NCBI RefSeq assembly: GCF_000739655.1
Contig: NZ_BATR01000162.1
Coordinates: 183,553-247,552, forward strand
DNA from: Verrucomicrobium sp. BvORR106
Lineage (GTDB): Bacteria; Verrucomicrobiota; Verrucomicrobiia; Verrucomicrobiales; Verrucomicrobiaceae
Reading direction: 5' to 3'
DNA: 64,000 nt
Part shown: positions 1-8,354 of the stretch, piece after piece
Numbering within the stretch: the first letter of the stretch is position 1
Layout of the letters: every line of letters starts with the position of its first letter
Program-made: the position numbers and the translations under genes
Notes under the pieces: generated by a model
What the model saw: only the letters and a program-made list of their open reading frames with translations
Told to the model about the DNA's origin: nothing
Database searches by the model: none

Positions 1-1305
1 TCCGTCGCCCTGCTGGCTGCTCTGGCGGCCTTCACCACCCTCTCCGTTGCCCCCGCTCAGGCGAAGGAACCCGCCCCCCTTTTCCGGGAATTTGTCGGGC
101 TGAACGGCCACACCGTGAACTTCAAGCCGGACCTCTACCAACCCGTCTGCCGGGTGGTGCGGGACTACCACCCCGTGGAGTGGGACCTGAAGGATGACAC
201 CAGCACTCTGCCAGAGTGGCCCTTTGCCAAAAACCGCGTCTCCTGGGAGAAGGTGTACGGGTCCTGGCATGCGGCAGGCCTCAAGATCAACGTCTGCCTC
301 ATCTTCGACAACATGAAGGTCACGGCGTGGAAGGACCTCGCCAAGGACGCAGAGGCCTACGCCCGCAGCTTTGCCGAAAACTTCGGTCCGGGCGGAAAGT
401 GGCCCTATGTGGAGACGGTGGAGATTGGCAATGAACCCGGGCTGTACGACGACGCCACCTACATCACGCTCTTCAAGGCCATGACCAAGGGCATCCGGGA
501 GGGCAATCCCAAGATGAAGATCGCCACCTGCAATGTCGAGGGAGGCAAGAGCGACCGCTACTGGAAGGGCGCGGAGCTCTTCCGGAATCTCGGCAGCCAC
601 TACGATGTGCTACAGATCCACCGGTATGCCATAGCCGAGCAGTGGCCGGTCTGGCGTCGCACCTACCCCGAGAACCCCAAGGTGCCTTACCTGAGCGCCA
701 TCCAGGATCTGATCGACTGGCGCAATGCTCACGCTGCGGGCAAGCCCGTGTGGGTGACGGAGTTCGGCTGGGACGCCAGCAGCAAGACCCCGGACCCCAA
801 GGGTGAGTGGGCCAAGTGGCAGGACAGCACCGACGAAGAACAAGCCCGCTGGGTGGTGCGTTCTTTCTTCCTCTTTGCCGAGATGGGTGTGGACAAGGCC
901 TTCGTCTACTTTTTCAACGACGAGGACGAAGCCAAGCTGCACGCCGCCTCCGGCCTCACCCGGCACTACCAGCCCAAGCCCGCCTACCATGCGGTGGCGT
1001 GGATGCTCCGCTCGCTGGAGAACTACCGTTTCACCAAGGCGGTCAAGAAGTCGCTCGACGACGGCTATGTGTTCGAGTTCACACCGGAGAAGACCGGTGA
1101 TCCCATCATCTGGGCAGCCTGGCATCCTACCAAGGAAGACCATTCTCTGACCCTTGATCTGGCCGGAAAAAAGGTGCTCCGCCAGGAACGCATGCCGCTG
1201 GCCAAGGACGAGTCCACCGCCACCACTGCGCCTGATGCTTCGGGGGCCCTCAAGGTGGGTGAACGGCCCATCCTGCTCTGGCTGGAGGCAGGCCCCTCCT
1301 CCTAG
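1..1305 (+). CDS. Secreted glycoside hydrolase, clan GH-A-like, 5' end outside window
   Basis: The reading frame is open from base 1 and begins inside a hydrophobic stretch (SVALLAALAAF, then APAQA), so the true start lies left of the window and the first Met at 115 is internal. The hydrophobic stretch reads as a signal peptide, so the enzyme is probably exported. The body looks like a TIM-barrel retaining glycosidase of clan GH-A. A GNEP motif places a candidate acid/base Glu at bases 433-435, and a WVTEFGWD motif places a candidate nucleophile Glu at 760-762. A short beta-type C-terminal tail follows (about 1080-1300). The two Glu are about 110 residues apart, somewhat closer than in many GH-A enzymes. 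Substrate and family number cannot be read from the sequence. It lies 67 bases upstream of the next gene on the same strand, a secreted propeller dehydrogenase, so co-expression is plausible. Confidence 0.75.
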   Translation, partial: SVALLAALAAFTTLSVAPAQAKEPAPLFREFVGLNGHTVNFKPDLYQPVCRVVRDYHPVEWDLKDDTSTLPEWPFAKNRVSWEKVYGSWHAAGLKINVCLIFDNMKVTAWKDLAKDAEAYARSFAENFGPGGKWPYVETVEIGNEPGLYDDATYITLFKAMTKGIREGNPKMKIATCNVEGGKSDRYWKGAELFRNLGSHYDVLQIHRYAIAEQWPVWRRTYPENPKVPYLSAIQDLIDWRNAHAAGKPVWVTEFGWDASSKTPDPKGEWAKWQDSTDEEQARWVVRSFFLFAEMGVDKAFVYFFNDEDEAKLHAASGLTRHYQPKPAYHAVAWMLRSLENYRFTKAVKKSLDDGYVFEFTPEKTGDPIIWAAWHPTKEDHSLTLDLAGKKVLRQERMPLAKDESTATTAPDASGALKVGERPILLWLEAGPSS

Positions 1306-1372
1306 CCCCAAGAGCCTTTTACAGCCGGGTTGGAACGACATCACGATCTCTTGGGTACCCCTCTCTGTTCCC

Positions 1373-2731
1373 ATGAGACACCCGTCCCCTTCCCGGCTGT
1401 TGAGCGCAGGCACCGCAGCGCTGCTCATTCTCCCCTTCCTCACCCACCCTGCCGTTGGCCAGGAGGCAAAGGTGAAGAACTTCGACCTCCTCACCGGCGA
1501 GTCCGCCATGGGTGATTGGACGACTGATGCTCCCGGGGTGCGCCGCAAGCTCACCCTGAAGGACCTCCCCCCACCGAACGAAAAGCAATCGGTGCGGAAC
1601 CAGCCCAAGATCGTGAAACGTCCCGAGGACGCCTGGCCCAAGGTACCGGAGGGATTCAAGGTGGATCTCCATGCTGCGGACTTGAAGAAACCTCGCGTGC
1701 TGGTGACAGCCCCCAACGGGGACATCTTTGTGGCGGAGAGCAAATCGGATCGCATCACTGTCCTGCGCGACAACGATGGCGACGGCAAGGCTGATGCCTC
1801 TGAGGTCTTCTCCACAGATCTCAAGCAACCCTTCGGCATTGCCTTTTATCCGCCCGGCAACAAGCCGACCCATGTCTATGTGGCCAACACGGACTCCATC
1901 GTGCGATTTCCTTATACCAAGGATCTCATGAAGGCCCAGTCGAAGCCCGAGCAGATCGCCAGCCTGTCAGGTGGCGGTCAACTCACCGGAGGCGGCCACT
2001 GGACGCGGGACATCGTGTTCTCCAAGGACGGCAGCAAGCTCTATGCATCCATCGGCTCCAAGTCCAATGCCAGCGACGATGAGGTGGAGAACGACCGTGC
2101 GCGCATCTTTGTCATGAAACCGGATGGCAGTGACATGAAGGTGTTCGCGACCGGCATTCGCAATCCGGTGGGGCTGGCCATTCACCCTATCACAGGTGAT
2201 CTCTGGACCTCAGTGAACGAACGCGACGAGATCGGAGACCACTTGGTGCCGGACTACGTCACCCGCGTGAAGGAAGGCGGTTTCTATGGCTGGCCTTGGT
2301 ACTACATGGGCGGTCGTCAGGATCCCCGGCATCCCGGTAAACATCCCGAACTCAAAGCCAAGGTCATCACGCCCGACGTGATGCTCCAGTCTCACTCCGC
2401 CTCGCTCGATCTGGCGTTCTACAACGATGACCAGTTTCCTGCCCAGTACCGAAATAGCGCCTTTGCCGCGCAGCACGGATCGTGGAACCGCACCCGCCGC
2501 ACTGGCTACAAGGTGATCCAGATCCCCACCAACGATGGGGCTGCCACGGGCGAGTATGTGGACTTTCTCACAGGATTCGTCACTGCGGACGGAGATGTGT
2601 GGGGGCGTCCCGTGGGAGTGACCGTCGCCAAGGACGGTGCCCTCCTCGTCAGCGATGACGCGGGCGATTGCATCTGGCGGGTTTCCTACAAGGGGAAACT
2701 CCTGGTACCCGCACCGCCCAAGGCCCCCTAA
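1373..2731 (+). CDS. Secreted PQQ-type sugar (sorbosone-like) dehydrogenase
   Basis: The 452-residue product resembles the soluble six-bladed propeller glucose/sorbosone dehydrogenases that use PQQ and act outside the cytoplasm. The frame is open further upstream, to 1154, but the ATG at 1373 starts a clean signal peptide (MRHPSPSRLLS, hydrophobic core, then AVGQ). Family hallmarks are the opening phrase PEGFKVDLHAADLKKPR, a calcium-like DNDGDGKAD loop near residue 130, the GIRNPVGLAIHP segment near 265, and HGSWNRTRRTGYKV near 370. Related proteins often carry a C-terminal haem c domain; I see no CxxCH here, so electrons would have to pass to a separate acceptor. Cofactor and substrate are inferred from family resemblance only. 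Confidence 0.8.
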   Translation: MRHPSPSRLLSAGTAALLILPFLTHPAVGQEAKVKNFDLLTGESAMGDWTTDAPGVRRKLTLKDLPPPNEKQSVRNQPKIVKRPEDAWPKVPEGFKVDLHAADLKKPRVLVTAPNGDIFVAESKSDRITVLRDNDGDGKADASEVFSTDLKQPFGIAFYPPGNKPTHVYVANTDSIVRFPYTKDLMKAQSKPEQIASLSGGGQLTGGGHWTRDIVFSKDGSKLYASIGSKSNASDDEVENDRARIFVMKPDGSDMKVFATGIRNPVGLAIHPITGDLWTSVNERDEIGDHLVPDYVTRVKEGGFYGWPWYYMGGRQDPRHPGKHPELKAKVITPDVMLQSHSASLDLAFYNDDQFPAQYRNSAFAAQHGSWNRTRRTGYKVIQIPTNDGAATGEYVDFLTGFVTADGDVWGRPVGVTVAKDGALLVSDDAGDCIWRVSYKGKLLVPAPPKAP

Positions 2732-2830
2732 GGGCCTCACCTACGCCTGCTGCGGCCTTTGAGTCCTGCCCCCCTGAGGGACGTCACTTGATGTGCTGGA
2801 CTGGCGGGCTGGTGACAATTGACTATAGCG

Positions 2831-5365
2831 ATGCTGTTCTCCAGATTCTCCGTCACCCCCCTCGTTCTCGCCAGCGCGCAGGCTTTCGCAGCAGTTCCGG
2901 CCCACCAGCCGGATGCGAAGGGATTTGCCAGCATCACCCAGCCCTTCATCCAGCAGAACTGCATCAGCTGCCACGGGCCGAAGAAGCAGAAAGGCGAGCT
3001 CCGCCTCGACACGCTGCCCAATGACTTCTCGGATCCAACAACGGCCAAGAAATGGGCGGAGGTGTTGAACACCGTGAACAGTCACGAGATGCCGCCGGAG
3101 GAGGAGGACCAGCCGACGCCAGAAAGCGCGGGCAAATTCACCGACTGGCTCACCTCAGAACTCGGGCGCGCGGAGATCGCGAAACGCAGTTCCGGCACGG
3201 TCATGCGCCGCCTCAACCGGGCGGAGTACAACAACACGATCCGTGATCTCGTAGGCCTCGATTTCGATGCCTCAGAGAGTTTCCCACAGGATCCGCCGGC
3301 GGGGGGCTTCGACAACATCGGCCAGGCGCTCACGGTTTCGCCTCTCCACATGGAGCTGTACTACGCCACCGCGCGCCGCATCCTTGATCGCGCCATCGTG
3401 ACCGGCGAGAAACCGCCGACCATCAGGTGGCACTTCGAGCCGGAAGAGCACAAGGACAAGAGCGACGGCGCGCGCATCAAGCGCGATGGCAAGGACATCA
3501 TTCTGGGCAAGGGCTCATTGCCCGCGGAGAACGGCTTCGCCGTGATGCACCACGCCGGATGGGACCGCGTGGTCTATGCCCGCAATCTCGCGCTCGCCAA
3601 TCCCGGCAAATACACGATCCGCTTCCGCGCTGCGGGTCGCATTCCCACTCGCGCCCAGGTGATCGAAGGGGCAAAGGTCGTCCTGGCCCAGCGCCGCGAT
3701 CAGGCCATCGCCAAGGGCTCCAGCCGTGAATATCAACAGGGCCTCTACGATGCCGATCTCAAGCACTTCGAGACGCACCGCATGTATGACTACGGGGCAC
3801 CCCGCGTGAAGGTGGTGACGAACATCGGCGGCGTGCCGAAGGTGATCGCGGAAATGGACATCAACGCCACGGAAGCGGAGCCGCAGGTGTATGAGGTGAC
3901 CGCGGATTTCACCAAACAGAAGTCCCACATTCAGTTCGAGTATGCTTACTCGATACCTTCCGTGCTGGACCGCGACTGGCAGATCAAACCGGAGTTTGCT
4001 GCCCCGCTCCTGCTGATCGACTGGTTCGAGTTGGAAGGACCGATCAACACCGTCTGGCCGCCGGAAAGCACCAACCGACTGGTGGGCGATCGCTCCATCG
4101 CCGACGAACGTGAGCGGGCCCGGAAGATCCTCGAGAATTTCATGCCGCGGGCCTTTCGTAGACTCGTAACCAAAGAGGAAATCGAAAGCCGCCTGCAGAT
4201 GTTCGATGCGAACCGGCCGAAGAAGCCATCGTTCGAGGAAGCCATCAAGGTGCCGCTCGCTTCCGTGCTCACCTCACCGAACTTTATCTATCTCATCGAA
4301 CCCGCGAGGACTGGAGATGAGAAGAAGCTCACGCCTTTTGAGTTCGCCTCGCGTCTCTCCTATTTTCTGTGGTCGTCCATGCCGGATGACTCGCTGTTCC
4401 GTCTGGCCTCCAGCGGAGAACTGATGAAGCCGGACGTGGTCAAGGCACAGATTGATCGCATGCTGGCCGATCCCAAGAGCGAGGCTCTGGTGCAGAACTT
4501 CACCGGCCAGTGGCTCGGCCTGCGCAAGGTGGGATCAAATCCACCGGTGAAAAACATCTACCCGGAATACGACCGCCACCTGGAGATCTCGATTGTCCGC
4601 GAGAGTGAGGCGTTTTTTGAGGAGATTCTGCGCAACGACCTGGACTCACGGAACTTGATCAAAAGCGACTTTGTCACCATCAACGAGCGGCTCGCCAGGT
4701 TCTATGGCATCCCGGGTGTGAAGGGCGATGAATTCCGGAGAGTGAAGGTGTCCCCAGAGTCACACCGCGGCGGCATCGTCACCCAGGCTTCCATTCACTC
4801 GATCACCTCCAATGGCACGCGAACCTCACCCATCTCGCGTGGCGTGTGGGTGTTGAAAACGATGCTCAACACCGATCCCGGCCTGCCCGTGGCCAATGCC
4901 GGCGAACTGCCTTCCAAGGTACCCGGCATCGGCAAGGCGACGGTGCGCCAGCGGCTGAACATCCACCGCGAGGCGGCCGCCTGCGCCCGCTGCCATGACA
5001 AGATCGACCCGCTGGGCTTCGCTTTGGAGAACTTCAATGCCGCAGGTGAATGGCGGGAGATCGAGTCCAGCGGCTGGAACGGCCGCCAACAGCCGAATGA
5101 TCCCAAGATCGACGCCTCTGCTACCATGCCGGACGGCACGAAGTTCGTCGGCGTACAAGGGCTGCAGGACGAACTATTGAAGCAGCAGGACAAATTCCTC
5201 GGCGGGCTCTCTGCCAAGCTCCACACCTACGCCCTCGGCCGCGAACTCGGCTTTTCCGATCAGCCGATGGTAGATGCCAGTGTCGCGAAAATGAAATCGA
5301 GCCACTACACGCTGCGCTCTCTCATCCAGGCCATCGTCGCCTCCGAATCCTTTGCCTCCAAGTAA
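2831..5365 (+). CDS. DUF1592-type dihaem PVC cytochrome protein
   Basis: This 844-residue secreted protein has the standard PVC multidomain layout. A signal peptide (MLFSRFSVTPLVLASAQAFA) is followed by a planctomycete-type haem c segment with C44-x-x-C47-H48 and the phrase HGPKKQKGELRLDTLP. DUF1587 follows (about 110-180, RRLNRAEYNNTIRDL), then a jelly-roll-like stretch, DUF1595 (about 395-455), DUF1592 (about 465-600, ASRLSYFLWSSMPDD), DUF1588 (about 605-740) and DUF1585 at the C terminus. A second CxxCH, C718-x-x-C721-H722, lies in DUF1588. The ATG at 2831 is preferred to the TTG at 2819. It ends 3 bases before the DUF1552 gene, its usual partner. The biochemical function of these pairs is not established; two haems suggest electron transfer in the periplasm. 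Confidence 0.88.
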   Translation: MLFSRFSVTPLVLASAQAFAAVPAHQPDAKGFASITQPFIQQNCISCHGPKKQKGELRLDTLPNDFSDPTTAKKWAEVLNTVNSHEMPPEEEDQPTPESAGKFTDWLTSELGRAEIAKRSSGTVMRRLNRAEYNNTIRDLVGLDFDASESFPQDPPAGGFDNIGQALTVSPLHMELYYATARRILDRAIVTGEKPPTIRWHFEPEEHKDKSDGARIKRDGKDIILGKGSLPAENGFAVMHHAGWDRVVYARNLALANPGKYTIRFRAAGRIPTRAQVIEGAKVVLAQRRDQAIAKGSSREYQQGLYDADLKHFETHRMYDYGAPRVKVVTNIGGVPKVIAEMDINATEAEPQVYEVTADFTKQKSHIQFEYAYSIPSVLDRDWQIKPEFAAPLLLIDWFELEGPINTVWPPESTNRLVGDRSIADERERARKILENFMPRAFRRLVTKEEIESRLQMFDANRPKKPSFEEAIKVPLASVLTSPNFIYLIEPARTGDEKKLTPFEFASRLSYFLWSSMPDDSLFRLASSGELMKPDVVKAQIDRMLADPKSEALVQNFTGQWLGLRKVGSNPPVKNIYPEYDRHLEISIVRESEAFFEEILRNDLDSRNLIKSDFVTINERLARFYGIPGVKGDEFRRVKVSPESHRGGIVTQASIHSITSNGTRTSPISRGVWVLKTMLNTDPGLPVANAGELPSKVPGIGKATVRQRLNIHREAAACARCHDKIDPLGFALENFNAAGEWREIESSGWNGRQQPNDPKIDASATMPDGTKFVGVQGLQDELLKQQDKFLGGLSAKLHTYALGRELGFSDQPMVDASVAKMKSSHYTLRSLIQAIVASESFASK

Positions 5366-5368
5366 GCC

Positions 5369-6712
5369 ATGCACATCCTTTCCAACACCCCGCTCGCCCG
5401 CCGCACTGTCTTGCGAGGACTGGGCGTCAGCATCGCCTTGCCGCTTCTGGAAGCGATGGCACCACGCGCCTCCTACTCAGCCTCCGCGCTGAAGACCGCA
5501 GCGAAGGGTGCCAAGAGCTCGCCCCGCATCATCTACTGCTATGTGCCGAATGGCGTGAACATCTTCGACTGGATCCCGAAGGACAACGGCAACGGATACC
5601 AGCTTTCCCCGACCCTCAAGGTGCTGGAAAAGCATCGCGATGACTTCTCCGTGATCAGTGGACTGAGCCATCATCACGCTGAGGGCGGCCACAGCGGCGC
5701 GGACACCTGGCTCACCGGTGCGCGCCTGAAGGCGGTTCCCGGCAAGGACTACTCCAACACCATCTCGGCCGACCAGGTCATCGCGGAGGCGATCGGAGCG
5801 CAGACACGTTTCCCCTCGCTGGAGCTTTCGGATGAATCCGGCACTGGGGCGGCTTTGCAAACCCACACCCTGGCGTTTGATCGCAACGGCACGCCCCTCC
5901 CGGCGGAGAACAGTCCCCAGCGGCTGTTTGAGCGGTTGTTCGTGCCAGAAGACGCCTCCTCCCGCGAGGCGATCCTGCAGCTCTATGCGGAGAAGCGCAG
6001 CATTCTGGACAACGTGCTTGGCGAGGCCAAATCGCTCCGCGGCAAACTCGGTGTCAGCGATCAACAGAAGCTCGATGAATACCTTGCCTCCGTTCGCCAG
6101 ACAGAGCAGCGGCTGCAGCGTCAAGTCGAATGGATCGATGTCCCGAAGCCGAACGTCTCCGCTGACGGATTGCGTCTTTCAAGCCAGCCGACCACCGGCC
6201 GGGATCGTGCTGCCTGGCTGGAGACCATGCTGGACATCAGCTATCTGGCCTTTGCTACGGACACCACGCGGGTGATCACCTTCGAGTGGTCCACCGAATC
6301 CCACGGTTTCGGCGGCTCGGGTGAAAGCCACCACGAGCTGTCCCACCACGGTGGCGATGCGGGCATGCTCGCGAAGCTCGCCAACATCGACCGCTTCCAT
6401 CTCGCGTGCCTTGATCGCTTCCTCACGAAACTCAAGAGCGCACAGGAGGAGAACCAGAGCCTGCTGGACAACACCACCGTGGTTTACGGCTCCGGCATGA
6501 ACAACGGCGAACGTGGCGGCCACCTCGGCACCAACCTCCCGCTGCTCGTGGCAGGCGGCAAAGCCCAGGGCTACAAGCACGGCCAGCACCTCGCCCACGT
6601 TCCGACGAAAAGCCCGCCGCTCACCAACTTCCTGCTCTCGACCATCCAGAAAATGGGTGTCGAAACCAACACCTTCCAGGACTCCAGCGGCACGCTCACG
6701 GGCGTGGATTGA
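5369..6712 (+). CDS. DUF1552 domain protein, Tat-exported
   Basis: The 447-residue protein begins MHILSNTPLARRTVLRGLG, a twin-arginine signal, followed by ALPLLEAMAPRASYSA. DUF1552 covers most of the rest; recognisable segments are YCYVPNGVNIFDWIPKD near residue 55, the HHHAEGGHSGADTWLTG region near 100, and a C-terminal GSGMNNGERGGHLGTNLP segment rich in possible metal ligands. The fold is related to the alkaline-phosphatase/sulfatase-like DUF1501 group, but no catalytic Ser/Thr of a classical sulfatase is obvious. It follows the DUF1592 gene after only 3 bases (TAA gcc ATG), which indicates one transcript and probably partner proteins. Tat export suggests folding with a cofactor before transport. 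Function unknown. Confidence 0.85.
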   Translation: MHILSNTPLARRTVLRGLGVSIALPLLEAMAPRASYSASALKTAAKGAKSSPRIIYCYVPNGVNIFDWIPKDNGNGYQLSPTLKVLEKHRDDFSVISGLSHHHAEGGHSGADTWLTGARLKAVPGKDYSNTISADQVIAEAIGAQTRFPSLELSDESGTGAALQTHTLAFDRNGTPLPAENSPQRLFERLFVPEDASSREAILQLYAEKRSILDNVLGEAKSLRGKLGVSDQQKLDEYLASVRQTEQRLQRQVEWIDVPKPNVSADGLRLSSQPTTGRDRAAWLETMLDISYLAFATDTTRVITFEWSTESHGFGGSGESHHELSHHGGDAGMLAKLANIDRFHLACLDRFLTKLKSAQEENQSLLDNTTVVYGSGMNNGERGGHLGTNLPLLVAGGKAQGYKHGQHLAHVPTKSPPLTNFLLSTIQKMGVETNTFQDSSGTLTGVD

Positions 6713-6742
6713 GGCAGGCGCCCGATGTCCGCACGGGTTGCT

Positions 6743-7567
6743 CTACTGTGCTGACTGGGTCACGGCCGCTTTTTGGCGGGGCTTCAGCTCCTTGTCAAAG
6801 AACGCCACGGTCTCCCGGCGCATCTTGATCAAGGCCGTTTCCTTGAACCGGTGATCCTGGTCGTCATAGATCGATGTGGAGAGTTGCGCCGCCCCATGCG
6901 TTGAGTTCACAAAGCGCTGCATCTTCGGCACATGCTTGGTGAACTCCACCCGGTGATCCTGACGGCCGTGCACCAGCAGCATCGGCGGCACCTGTTTCAC
7001 GTCCTTGTCATACCCCTCCCAAATGCCGCCCGCATGCACCACGGCGGCATTCACCCTAGGATCATGAAACGACTCTGCCACGGTGAGGAAACCACCCAGC
7101 GAGTAGCCGTAGAGGCCAAGCGGCCCCTTCTGCCCCTCCGACTCCCGCACCCAGGTCACGGCATCCCGCACGGTGCCCACCCAGACATCAAAGTGCCGGG
7201 TCATTCCGGAATCAAACGTCACCGGCCCACCCGCACGGTTGAAGTAGTGCACGACATAGGCATCATGCCCGGCCAGGGCCAGTTCCTTCGCCATGGTTTT
7301 GATCTCCGGCCCGTCAAAGACCATGCCCCCTGCCCCATGCAGCACGAGGACGGCGGTGGGCGCCGGTCCGGGTTTGACAGCCTCAGGCCGGTAGCGATCC
7401 ACCTGAATCGATTTACCCCCGCTTTGAAATCGATGGGAAGAAACCAGAACCCCGGGTGTCGCCACCGTTCCGCAGGAAACAACCGCAAGGCACATCGCCA
7501 ACCCACCCAGTCCGCGCAGCACGGGTGATCCAGATGCAGTGACGTATTTCCACAATTTGTTTTTCAT
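6743..7567 (-). CDS. Alpha/beta hydrolase lipoprotein (dienelactone hydrolase-like)
   Basis: The 274-residue product starts with a lipoprotein signal peptide ending at the lipobox AVVSC (C32), so it is probably anchored to a membrane outside the cytoplasm. The body is an alpha/beta hydrolase: an oxyanion-side HGAGG motif near residue 77, the nucleophile elbow GYSLGG with Ser156, an Asp-containing HGRQDHRVEF strand near 203, and a late DQDHRF segment that offers the catalytic His. This order is typical of the dienelactone hydrolase/acetyl esterase group. The substrate cannot be told. The gene is convergent with the DUF1552 gene (31 bases between stops) and its upstream region is the hairpin-rich repeat tract. 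Confidence 0.8.
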   Translation of the reverse strand: MKNKLWKYVTASGSPVLRGLGGLAMCLAVVSCGTVATPGVLVSSHRFQSGGKSIQVDRYRPEAVKPGPAPTAVLVLHGAGGMVFDGPEIKTMAKELALAGHDAYVVHYFNRAGGPVTFDSGMTRHFDVWVGTVRDAVTWVRESEGQKGPLGLYGYSLGGFLTVAESFHDPRVNAAVVHAGGIWEGYDKDVKQVPPMLLVHGRQDHRVEFTKHVPKMQRFVNSTHGAAQLSTSIYDDQDHRFKETALIKMRRETVAFFDKELKPRQKAAVTQSAQ

Positions 7568-7709
7568 CGGCGGTTGGGAAACTTACCTGCGCATTCAGGT
7601 CGGCTGCGGATGATTCGCCGGAGGAGGACGTTTGGTTTCAAAAGTCGCATGAAACGTTGTGCATCCGGTGCCCGCATCAGAGGCTCGGGATGGTGTCGCA
7701 AGTTCACGG

Positions 7710-7822
7710 CTGAGTCTGGCATGTTGGATGCCGGAGGCATCCCAGCCATTAGCCGGGGGTTGAGCGCAGCGATACCCCCGGAAGAGAGAAATAGGCATTC
7801 ACCCCGGAGGGGTGACAGCAAA
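7710..7822 (+). repeat. Palindromic intergenic element, copy A
   Basis: Contains the palindrome GATGCCGGAGGCATC (7727-7741), an AGCCATTAGCCGGGGGTTGA stretch (7744-7763), a long hairpin with CCGGGGGT/ACCCCCGG arms (7753-7780), and ACCCCGGAGGGGT (7801-7813) followed by gACAGC. The same parts in the same order, with substitutions, occur inverted at 7838-7960. Ends are approximate because they are set only by where similarity between the two copies fades. Confidence 0.6.
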
Positions 7823-7837
7823 ACGTACCCATGCAAC

Positions 7838-7960
7838 TGGACGTCGCTGGCATCCCTTCAGGATGCAAACCACCACCGTAGGATCCGGAGGTATCAGTCG
7901 CGAGGCTCCTTCAACCATCCGGCTAGTGGCTTCGATGCCTCCGGCATCAGGGAAAGGGGA
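7838..7960 (-). repeat. Palindromic intergenic element, copy B, inverted
   Basis: Read on the - strand this has GATGCCGGAGGCATC (7948-7934), then AGCCACTAGCCGG and GGTTGA, a GATACCTCCGGAT segment, and finally the hairpin GCATCCTGAAGGGATGC (7866-7850) followed by CAGCGACG. The order matches copy A, so the two copies sit tail to tail with about 15 bases between them. Ends are approximate. Confidence 0.6.
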
Positions 7961-8049
7961 CTGAATCGCGAGCAGACAACCTGAAGGGCCCCAGTTCCGC
8001 AGAAGGATTGATTTGGAGCAGCGCCAGACGCCCGAGACAGATCCGAAGC

Positions 8050-8172
8050 TGATCCCCAGCGGGGATCTCTAACACAGCCCAACGTTGGACGAGCCCTAAG
8101 CGAGTCAACGTTGGGTACCTCCGCAGAGGATAATCAGGTGGGAAAGCCGACGGGATCCGCTTTCTCCCCACC
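8050..8172. repeat. Third hairpin unit of the intergenic tract
   Basis: Holds GATCCCCAGCGGGGATC (8051-8067, stem of GATCCCC with GGGGATC around AGC), then a two-arm structure with CCCAACGTTGG at 8078-8088 and CAACGTTGGG at 8106-8115, and a GGTGGG/CCCACC pairing around 8138-8172. It differs in sequence from copies A and B but has the same build of closely spaced short palindromes. Confidence 0.5.
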
Positions 8173-8354
8173 GCCATCAACACCTCCACGTCAGGCGGAT
8201 GCGAGGTCATGTGCTGCCTGACGTTCGCGGCAAGATGCCGCGAACAGCACGCAGGGATGCGTGCGCTCCTCGAGCTTCTCAAGCACAGGCCGTTTTAAGA
8301 ACCGTCAGACCACGTTTCGCCAGACTCCTCCCCTCTCCCCCACGCGCTCTCCGC

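Larger units (their letters stand above)
7568..8354. other. Gene-free, hairpin-dense intergenic tract
   Basis: The only stretch above 300 bases without a supported gene. Its short open frames have no domain, start context or steady codon pattern. Instead it is packed with short palindromes: 7727-7741, 7753-7780, 7801-7813, 7850-7866, 7934-7948, 8051-8067, 8078-8115, 8224-8244 and 8247-8264. They form at least three units of dispersed repeat sequence, described separately. The tract lies between the start of a - strand lipoprotein gene and the stop of a - strand operon. Confidence 0.7.

Noticed and set aside
7710..8264. CRISPR array
   Set aside because: Repeats are palindromic, irregularly spaced and differ in sequence; no regular spacers and no cas genes.
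7568..8354. Short open frames in the repeat tract as small genes
   Set aside because: They cross palindromes and lack steady codon use or starts; the sequence is explained by hairpin repeats.
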